This document shows positions 35,993 through 42,100 of a stretch of 64,000 nt of DNA, piece after piece. The DNA comes from Zunongwangia atlantica 22II14-10F7. Lineage in GTDB: Bacteria; Bacteroidota; Bacteroidia; Flavobacteriales; Flavobacteriaceae. The notes beneath the pieces are model-generated. The model saw only the letters and a list, made by a program, of their open reading frames with translations, was not told where the DNA came from and made no database searches. The translations under genes were made by a program, and so were the position numbers. The DNA lies in NCBI RefSeq assembly GCF_002094855.1, contig NZ_ARYN01000013.1:1-64000 (forward strand). Direction: 5' to 3'. The stretch's first letter is position 1. Each line of letters opens with the position of its first letter.

Positions 35993-37135
35993 TTACTTAG
36001 TTTTAACCGCACTACATCCAGCCATTGTGGTGATCTTAATCGCCTCGGTTGGAGGTAAGCTTTTGTTTCTGTTTACCGTTTCCTGAACCATATTTCTGGT
36101 AATCTCTTTAAAAGATTCCTCTAAAGGAGTTTCTTCCTGAAGTGCCGCAGGACGACCTATATCACCAGATTCTCTAAGGCTTTGCACCAAAGGAATTTCT
36201 CCTAAAAATGGCACCTTTAAATCATCAGAAAGGTTTTTAGCTCCCTGCTCTCCAAAAATATAATATTTATTATTCGGCAACTCCTGTGGGGTAAAGTACG
36301 CCATATTTTCAACAATACCCAGTACAGGTACGTTTATGCTTTCCTGCTGAAACATTGCTACACCTTTTTTAGCATCTGCCAAAGCAACATTTTGTGGTGT
36401 ACTTACCACAACTGCTCCTGTTATTGGCAAAGATTGCATAATAGAAAGGTGAATATCTCCTGTTCCAGGAGGTAGATCTACTAAAAGAAAATCTAATTCT
36501 CCCCAGGCGGCATCAAAAATCATTTGATTTAATGCTTTCGCAGCCATAGGCCCTCTCCAGATCACGGCCTGGTTTGGCTTTGTGAAAAATCCGATAGAAA
36601 GAATTTTTACTCCGTAATTCTCTACAGGTTTCATTTTAGATTTCCCGTCAACATTTACAGATAAAGGTCGCTCTGCCGCTACATCGAACATAATTGGCAC
36701 AGATGGCCCGTAAATATCGGCATCTAAAACTCCAACCTTAAAGCCCATTTTAGATAAAGTTACTGCTAAATTTGCTGTAACTGTAGATTTCCCAACACCA
36801 CCTTTTCCTGATGCAACCGCAATTACATTCTTAATTCCAGGAATTGGTTTTCCTTTAATTTCAGGAGCTTTTTTCTCGGCTGCAGGTGCTTCAACTTTTA
36901 TATTTACTTTCACTTTAGCTTTTTCGTAAACGTGCTCATGAATAGCTTTCATCACATCTACTTCAGCTCTCTTTTTTATATGAAGCGCTGGCGAGCTTAA
37001 TACTAAATCTACAACAACCTCGTCTCCAAAGGTCATAACGTTCTGCAAAGCACCACCTTCTACCATGTTTTTGCCCTCACCGGCAACACTAATAGATTCT
37101 AATGCTTTGATTATTTCTTTTCTATCTAATTTCAT
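35993..37135 (-). CDS. mrp: Mrp/NBP35 family Fe-S carrier ATPase
   Basis: 380-residue protein with an N-terminal MIP18/DUF59 domain (about 1-85) and a MinD-type ATPase with deviant Walker A ASGKGGVGKST (108-118) and DLPPGTGDIHL switch. Mrp/ApbC proteins carry Fe-S clusters to client apoproteins. In the place where many members have a CxxC (after ENMSYF) this sequence has ENMAYFTPQELPNN, without cysteines; a single Cys remains near the C-terminus. Clusters may then be bound in another way. It is the first gene of the Mrp-NifU group. Confidence 0.92.
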   Translation of the reverse strand: MKLDRKEIIKALESISVAGEGKNMVEGGALQNVMTFGDEVVVDLVLSSPALHIKKRAEVDVMKAIHEHVYEKAKVKVNIKVEAPAAEKKAPEIKGKPIPGIKNVIAVASGKGGVGKSTVTANLAVTLSKMGFKVGVLDADIYGPSVPIMFDVAAERPLSVNVDGKSKMKPVENYGVKILSIGFFTKPNQAVIWRGPMAAKALNQMIFDAAWGELDFLLVDLPPGTGDIHLSIMQSLPITGAVVVSTPQNVALADAKKGVAMFQQESINVPVLGIVENMAYFTPQELPNNKYYIFGEQGAKNLSDDLKVPFLGEIPLVQSLRESGDIGRPAALQEETPLEESFKEITRNMVQETVNRNKSLPPTEAIKITTMAGCSAVKTK

Positions 37136-37181
37136 AAAAATTTTTAGTCAGAATATCTTCTAATTAGATCGATTCTAAACG

Positions 37182-37189
37182 CAAATATA
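37182..37189 (-). promoter_or_regulatory. -7 element upstream of mrp
   Basis: TATATTTG (minus strand) matches TAnnTTTG exactly and would give a leader of about 40 bases. The -33 match is poor. Confidence 0.4.
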
Positions 37190-37334
37190 CTTTGAAATGC
37201 TAAGAACACGAAGCATTTATAAAGAATTGATCTATTATATCATAAACACAAGTAATTCAGTTTTTCTGAATTGAAAACATTACAAATTTAGTGTAGCAAA
37301 AATCTAAAACCTTACAGAAAGATTTTTCTTAAAA

Positions 37335-37676
37335 CTACGAATTCAACTCGATAATAGGATCCCAAAAAATAGCTTCAAAATTAAGGATTTTCAGCTCGTG
37401 AATTTGTACGCCTTCAGCTTCCAATAATTGCTGCATGGCATTAGAACCTCCAAAATGGCTTTTACCGGTAAGAATTCCGTTTCGATTTACTACTCGATGT
37501 GCAGGAACATCATCTCTATTTTTGGAAGCATTCATAGCCCATCCTACCATTCTAGCACTTTTAGCCGCACCAAGATACTTGGCGATAGCACCGTATGAAG
37601 TTACACGACCTTCAGGAATTTGCGCAGCCACATCGTAAACCCGTTCAAAAAAACCAGATTTATCTACCGCACTCAT
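37335..37676 (-). CDS. Alkyltransferase-like (ATL/MGMT-family) protein without the acceptor cysteine
   Basis: 113-residue MGMT-fold DNA-binding domain. The helix-turn-helix is GRVTSYGAIAKYLGAAKSARMVGWAM. The O6-methylguanine transferase signature PCHRV is PAHRV here (residues 58-62), so the Cys that accepts alkyl groups is Ala59 and the protein cannot repair by itself. ATL proteins with such changes flag O6-alkylguanine for nucleotide excision repair. The GKSHFGG loop is kept. Its start overlaps the stop of the LysE-type gene (ATGA), so both are coupled. Confidence 0.88.
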   Translation of the reverse strand: MSAVDKSGFFERVYDVAAQIPEGRVTSYGAIAKYLGAAKSARMVGWAMNASKNRDDVPAHRVVNRNGILTGKSHFGGSNAMQQLLEAEGVQIHELKILNFEAIFWDPIIELNS

Positions 37677-38296
37677 GAATTCAAAATTCTAACAATGGTA
37701 ATCACCACTAGAACTGCCATTAAAGCAGCCATAAAATAATTGGAATATTTAGCGAATTTCTCTGCTTTCTTTTCAATTTTAATAAAGGAAAGTACATATA
37801 AATAAAGGCTGGTAAAACTACCCAAAGCAGCTGCGCTTGCAAAAGCTACAATTTTAAACCAGTTATAACTAACGCCAACACCTACATTAAACCCACCAGC
37901 AATGGCGCAGAAATAAGGAATAGGAAAAATATTTAATGCCGCGATGAGCATTCCCTTATACAAACTGCTATTTTCCTTTTTCTTGGAATGCGCCGGCATT
38001 CCTTTTTTCTTTTTTGCCTGAACAAAAAAATAAACCCCTAAAATAACGAATATCACTAAGGCAGCCCTTAGCATAATCTTTTGTACAAATTCGTGCTCAA
38101 AGATATATTTGGCCAGTAAAACTGCAACAAAAGCCTGAAGAAGAATCACAACCGAAGCTCCGATTGCTACGAGCATCCCATTTTTTTTACCACGCTCAAT
38201 ACAGGTTTTAGCCACAGTCATGTTCACTAAACCTGGCGGCAATACTCCGAAAAGCGCTGCAAAATAAACGATGAGAAAAATCTTAGCTTCTTCCAA
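37673..38296 (-). CDS. LysE family exporter
   Basis: 207-residue membrane protein with about six helices of the LysE/RhtB superfamily of amino-acid and metabolite exporters. The N-terminus LIVYFAALFGVLPPGLVNMTVAKTCIERG is the LysE signature, with a GP(P)G kink. It lies seven bases after trmB on the minus strand and overlaps the ATL gene. The substrate is not deducible. Confidence 0.85.
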   Translation of the reverse strand: MEEAKIFLIVYFAALFGVLPPGLVNMTVAKTCIERGKKNGMLVAIGASVVILLQAFVAVLLAKYIFEHEFVQKIMLRAALVIFVILGVYFFVQAKKKKGMPAHSKKKENSSLYKGMLIAALNIFPIPYFCAIAGGFNVGVGVSYNWFKIVAFASAAALGSFTSLYLYVLSFIKIEKKAEKFAKYSNYFMAALMAVLVVITIVRILNS

Positions 38297-38303
38297 AAAC
38301 CCT

Positions 38304-38978
38304 TTATTTTATTCTAAATTTAATATACGTAATTGGTTTTCCTTTTTCAAGATACTGCTTTTCGTAGAAAGTTTGTATCCCAGTTACTTCTTTTGGCGCA
38401 CCTTCGTTTTTATATACATGATGATTGGCATAAAGCACTTCGTGACCTTCGCCATGCAATAAACCTAAAGTATAACCATGCATAAATTCACTATCGGTCT
38501 TTAGATTTACAACACCATCTTGCTTCAATATCTTTTTATACTTCTGTAAAAACTCGGTATTCGTTAAACGATGCTTGGTTCTTTTATATTTTATCTGCGG
38601 ATCTGGAAAAGTGATCCAAATTTCGCTTACTTCATTTTCAGCAAAAGCATAATCGATAAGTTCGATTTGGGTTCTTAGAAAACCAACATTATTTAAACCG
38701 GCTTCTATAGCTGTTTTGGCACCACGCCAAAAACGTGCTCCTTTTATATCGATTCCTATAAAATTCTTTTCTGGAAAAGCCTGCGCCAACCCAACACTAT
38801 ACTCGCCTTTACCACAACCCAATTCTAAAACGATTGGTTGATCGTTCTTAAAAAAGTTAGTATTCCATTTTCCTTTATACTGAAACTCAGCCTCGGTAAG
38901 ATCTTCTCTTTTTGGCTGAATAACATTAGAAAATGTTTCGTTCTCTTTAAAACGCTTTAATTTATTCTTACTTCCCAC
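38304..38978 (-). CDS. trmB: tRNA (guanine(46)-N7)-methyltransferase
   Basis: 224-residue SAM-dependent methyltransferase that makes m7G46 in the tRNA variable loop. Motif I is ELGCGKGEYSVGLAQAFP and the TrmB signature is ISEWITFPDPQIKYKRTKHRLT-like (WITFPDP followed by KHR). The C-terminal ITGIQTFYEKQYLEKGKPITYIKF closes the fold. It is the first gene of trmB-lysE-atl. A -7 element TAAATTTG at 39006-38999 would start transcription about 25 bases before the ATG. Confidence 0.95.
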   Translation of the reverse strand: MGSKNKLKRFKENETFSNVIQPKREDLTEAEFQYKGKWNTNFFKNDQPIVLELGCGKGEYSVGLAQAFPEKNFIGIDIKGARFWRGAKTAIEAGLNNVGFLRTQIELIDYAFAENEVSEIWITFPDPQIKYKRTKHRLTNTEFLQKYKKILKQDGVVNLKTDSEFMHGYTLGLLHGEGHEVLYANHHVYKNEGAPKEVTGIQTFYEKQYLEKGKPITYIKFRIK

Positions 38979-38998
38979 AGACGAAATTTAATTTTCGG

Positions 38999-39006
38999 CA
39001 AATTTA
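38999..39006 (-). promoter_or_regulatory. -7 element upstream of trmB
   Basis: TAAATTTG on the minus strand, exact match. The nearest TTG upstream is at a 23-base spacing. Confidence 0.4.
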
Positions 39007-39156
39007 TAGAATTATATTTCAGTTTTTAGCAAAGTTAATGCTACAAATGTATAATTTCAGTCTTCAAACACAAGCTTTTAGAAAACTGAAATTGAGATTT
39101 AAACCTTTAGTGATGTTTTTTTAATCCCAAAAAATCGATTAAAGTACCTACAAATT

Positions 39157-39164
39157 TATATTTG
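39157..39164 (+). promoter_or_regulatory. -7 element only four bases before a start codon
   Basis: TATATTTG matches the consensus exactly. The ATG at 39169 is where transcription itself should begin, so the mRNA could be leaderless. Confidence 0.4.
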
Positions 39165-39168
39165 TAAA

Positions 39169-40227
39169 ATGCAAAAAAAGCGAATTTTAGTGGCAGTTTT
39201 AAATTGGGGTTTGGGTCATGCGACTCGATGCATCCCAATCATTAAAGCACTTCTAAAAAACTCTTATGAGCCTATTTTAGCATCAGATGGTGATGCTCTG
39301 CGATTGCTAAAAAAAGAATTTCCACATATTATTTGTGTTGAATTACCTTCTTATAATATTAAATATACTGAAGATCCTTCGAATCTAAAATGGAAACTAC
39401 TTTTTGACAGCCCCAGAATCTTAAGTGTGATTAAGGCTGAAAAAAAAATGACCCAAAAAATTATCCAGGATTATCAAATTTCGGGTATCATTTCAGATAA
39501 TCGCTGGGGCGTAAGAAATAAGAAGATAAAAAGCGTCTTTATCACGCATCAACTAAATGTGCTTTCAGGAAACACAACCTACTTCAGCAGTAAAATTCAG
39601 CAAAAATTTATTCAGAAATTTAACGAATGTTGGGTTCCTGATGTGCCCGGAAGCAAAAACCTAAGCGGCATACTTGGTCATTTAAAAGAAACGACTTCAG
39701 CAATAAAATATATTGGACCTTTAAGCCGAATTGAGAAGCGTTCCTGGCCAAAAGTCTATGATTATCTAATCATTCTATCTGGCCCAGAACCTCAACGCAC
39801 ATTTTTAGAACTTAAATTACTAAAGGTTTTTGAACATACTGTAGCTAAGATTCTATTTATTAGAGGTGTTTTTTCTTCGGAAGAAATTAGCCTGAAAAAC
39901 CCCAATATCAACATTAGAAACCATCTTTATGGTGCGGTTTTACAGCAAGCCATGAATAGTTGCAACTATGTAATTGCTCGCTCGGGTTACACTACGATTA
40001 TGGATCTTAGTAAAATTGAAGCGAAAGCTTTTTTTATTCCCACTCCCGGGCAATTTGAACAAGAATATCTTGCCGAGCGTTGTGAGAAACTCGGCATTGC
40101 TCCATTTTGTAAACAAGAAGAATTTTCTTTGGAAAAATTAAAGAATTTAGATGAATTTTCAGGCTTCAGTAGTTTCAGTTTCGAGCACTCTTTCCGGGAT
40201 CTCTTTGCTCTTTTCGAGCGTGAATGA
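39169..40227 (+). CDS. GT-B glycosyltransferase (MurG/GT28-like)
   Basis: 352-residue glycosyltransferase of the GT-B fold. The N-terminal Rossmann domain opens LVAVLNWGLGHATRCIPIIKAL, with the HATR loop typical of this group, and the C-terminal nucleotide-sugar site has MNSCNYVIARSGYTTIMDLS followed by PTPGQFEQEYLAERCEKLG, as in MurG. No membrane helix or signal. The donor and acceptor are unknown. The last 69 bases overlap the convergent histidine kinase gene. A -7 element lies immediately upstream, and the mRNA may be leaderless. Confidence 0.85.
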   Translation: MQKKRILVAVLNWGLGHATRCIPIIKALLKNSYEPILASDGDALRLLKKEFPHIICVELPSYNIKYTEDPSNLKWKLLFDSPRILSVIKAEKKMTQKIIQDYQISGIISDNRWGVRNKKIKSVFITHQLNVLSGNTTYFSSKIQQKFIQKFNECWVPDVPGSKNLSGILGHLKETTSAIKYIGPLSRIEKRSWPKVYDYLIILSGPEPQRTFLELKLLKVFEHTVAKILFIRGVFSSEEISLKNPNINIRNHLYGAVLQQAMNSCNYVIARSGYTTIMDLSKIEAKAFFIPTPGQFEQEYLAERCEKLGIAPFCKQEEFSLEKLKNLDEFSGFSSFSFEHSFRDLFALFERE

Positions 40228-41244
40228 AAATTCACTTCCTACTCCAAAAACACTTTCTACATAAATCTTTTCGGTATGCGCTTCGATAATATGTTTAACG
40301 ATAGATAAGCCTAATCCAGAGCCGCCTTCTTTACGCGATCCACTTTTATCTACGCGATAAAAACGTTCAAATAAACGTGGAATATTGTCTTTAGCAATCC
40401 CCTCACCATTATCGGTCACCCTAACAATAACTTTATTTTTGATAAGATTTTCGATACTAATTTCGGTTGTACCACCTTCTTTACCGTATTTAATAGAATT
40501 CACCACCAAATTGGTAATTACCTGCTGAATCCTTTCCTGATCGGCTCTTACCCATATTGCTTCCTGGTATTCCATATCGAAGGTCAGCGTTATATTCTTT
40601 TTCGCCGCCTTCATTTCCAACAGATCAAAGGAATTTTGAATCAGTTCTACAATATCAAAATCTTCGATATAAAGATGCAAATCACCTGTTTCTAATTTGG
40701 TGATCATATCGAGATCTTTTACGATATAAATAAGTCTTTCTACTCCTTTACTGGCGCGCTGTAGATACTTTTTACGCACAGTTTTGTCTTTCATCGCTCC
40801 ATCCAGTAAAGTAAGAATATACCCCTGAACTGTAAAAAGTGGTGTTTTTAACTCATGAGAGACATTTCCCATAAACTCTTTACGGTAATTCTCTCTTACT
40901 TTAAGGGTTTCGATCTCCAGCTTTTTATTCTCTGCAAACTTTTCTACCTCTTTGGTGAGAGTTGCCATATCTGTGGTTACCTGATTGGGACTAAGCGTAG
41001 AGGAATCTAATAAAGATACATCATCGTAGATTTTCTTAATCCTTTTATAGATAAAATTCTCTACCCTATACTGTGTTGTAAAAAATGAAAAAGTATAGCA
41101 AACCACGGCAAAACCCAGTAGCGCCCACCAATGAAAATTCCCTGAAAAATAAGAAAAAGCAGTCCATAGACCGCTTAAAAATAAGGTAAGATATAAAGAG
41201 GTCTTTATTGCAAATGTGTAGGACTTCTTAAATTTTTTCGCCAT
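40159..41244 (-). CDS. PhoR-like sensor histidine kinase
   Basis: 361-residue membrane sensor. Two helices (about 12-32 and 40-57) enclose almost no periplasmic loop. A short HAMP-like linker follows, without PAS, then HisKA with phosphoacceptor His130 (FMGNVSHELKTPL) and GYILTLLDGAMKD, a phrase characteristic of PhoR. The ATPase boxes are complete: N (NLVVNSIKYG), G1 (DNGEGI), F (FERFYRVDKSG), G2 (GSGLGLSIVKHI). Its ATG overlaps the regulator stop, so the two are coupled. The lack of a periplasmic domain fits PhoR-type sensing through a transporter partner. Confidence 0.9.
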   Translation of the reverse strand: MAKKFKKSYTFAIKTSLYLTLFLSGLWTAFSYFSGNFHWWALLGFAVVCYTFSFFTTQYRVENFIYKRIKKIYDDVSLLDSSTLSPNQVTTDMATLTKEVEKFAENKKLEIETLKVRENYRKEFMGNVSHELKTPLFTVQGYILTLLDGAMKDKTVRKKYLQRASKGVERLIYIVKDLDMITKLETGDLHLYIEDFDIVELIQNSFDLLEMKAAKKNITLTFDMEYQEAIWVRADQERIQQVITNLVVNSIKYGKEGGTTEISIENLIKNKVIVRVTDNGEGIAKDNIPRLFERFYRVDKSGSRKEGGSGLGLSIVKHIIEAHTEKIYVESVFGVGSEFSFTLEKSKEIPERVLETETTEA

Positions 41245-41927
41245 TAAACTACAAACTTATAACCAACTCCTTTTACGGTTTTAAAGCTGTCGTCACCAAT
41301 TTTTTCTCTTAATTTACGAATATGTACATCTATGGTACGTCCTCCAACAACAACTTCGTTACCCCAAACTTTATCCAGAATATCTTCTCTTTTAAAAACT
41401 TTTCCTGGTTTTGAAGCCAATAGTGAAAGTAATTCAAATTCTTTACGAGGCAAAATCATCTCCTCTTTATTCTTTACTACTTTATACTCATCTCTATTAA
41501 TAACAATCTCTCCTACTTTTACAATATTAGAGGTTGCTTCTTCGTCTCTAAATCTTCTAAGTAAAGCTTTTACTTTACTAATTAAGACTTTCGGTTTTAT
41601 GGGTTTTGTGATATAATCATCTGCTCCTGCATCAAAACCTGCCATTTGCGAATAGTCTTCACCTCTTGCTGTTAGAAAGGTAATAATGGTTTCGTCTAAC
41701 TCTGGTATTTTACGCATTTGTTCACAAGCCTCTATCCCATCCATACCTGGCATCATTACATCCAGTATAATTAAATGTGGGGATTTCTTCTTAGCCACCT
41801 TTACCGCCTCTGCTCCATTATCAGCAGTGATTACCTGATAACCTTCAGCAGAAAGGTTGTAACCAACGATCTCCAGGATATCTGGTTCGTCATCTACCAG
41901 AAGGATACGGATGTCTTTTTTCTTCAT
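41244..41927 (-). CDS. PhoB-like response regulator (OmpR family)
   Basis: 227-residue regulator. The receiver has acidic pocket Asp12-Asp13, phospho-acceptor Asp56 (LIILDVMMPGMDG), Thr at position about 85 and Lys in ITKPIKPK. The C-terminal winged helix carries RKEFELLSLLASKPGKVF and VVGGRTIDVHIRKLREKIGD, the PhoB/OmpR recognition part. It is the first gene of the RR-HK pair and is transcribed away from a TonB receptor whose promoter has tandem PhoB-like half-sites. Phosphate specificity is inferred from those boxes and from the PhoR-like partner. Confidence 0.9.
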   Translation of the reverse strand: MKKKDIRILLVDDEPDILEIVGYNLSAEGYQVITADNGAEAVKVAKKKSPHLIILDVMMPGMDGIEACEQMRKIPELDETIITFLTARGEDYSQMAGFDAGADDYITKPIKPKVLISKVKALLRRFRDEEATSNIVKVGEIVINRDEYKVVKNKEEMILPRKEFELLSLLASKPGKVFKREDILDKVWGNEVVVGGRTIDVHIRKLREKIGDDSFKTVKGVGYKFVV

Positions 41928-42005
41928 TTTAATATAAATTTTAACAAATACGCGGTAAATGTAATTATTAATTTGAACCTACAATTTAAGCATTTATTTA
42001 GTAAC

Positions 42006-42065
42006 CTTTACATAACACTAAAATGACAAAGCGTTAATTTGCGGTTAACACAAGCTTTACATAAC
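42006..42065. repeat. Direct repeat of an 11-mer in the divergent control region
   Basis: CTTTACATAAC occurs at 42006-42016 and again at 42055-42065, exactly repeated. Both contain TTTACA. The copy at 42055 belongs to the 11-bp half-site array. Confidence 0.7.
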
Positions 42066-42078
42066 GCCCTTTAATTTG
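42034..42078 (+). promoter_or_regulatory. Pho-box-like half-site array and -7 element of the TonB receptor gene
   Basis: Hexamers TTAATT (42034), TTAACA (42045) and TTTACA (42056) begin exactly 11 bp apart, the spacing of PhoB/PhoP half-sites on one DNA face. The array ends nine bases before TTAATTTG (42071-42078), one base off the -7 consensus, and covers the place of the -33 element. This is the geometry of a promoter activated by a PhoB-type regulator. The next TTTACA at 42007 and TTAACA at 41941 may be accessory sites, the last one before the regulator gene itself. Confidence 0.55.
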
Positions 42079-42100
42079 CACTCAAGAATCAAACAAAGGG

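Noticed and set aside
42006-42065. CRISPR-like repeats
   Set aside because: Only two copies of an 11-mer and a short half-site array are present; there is no spacer structure.
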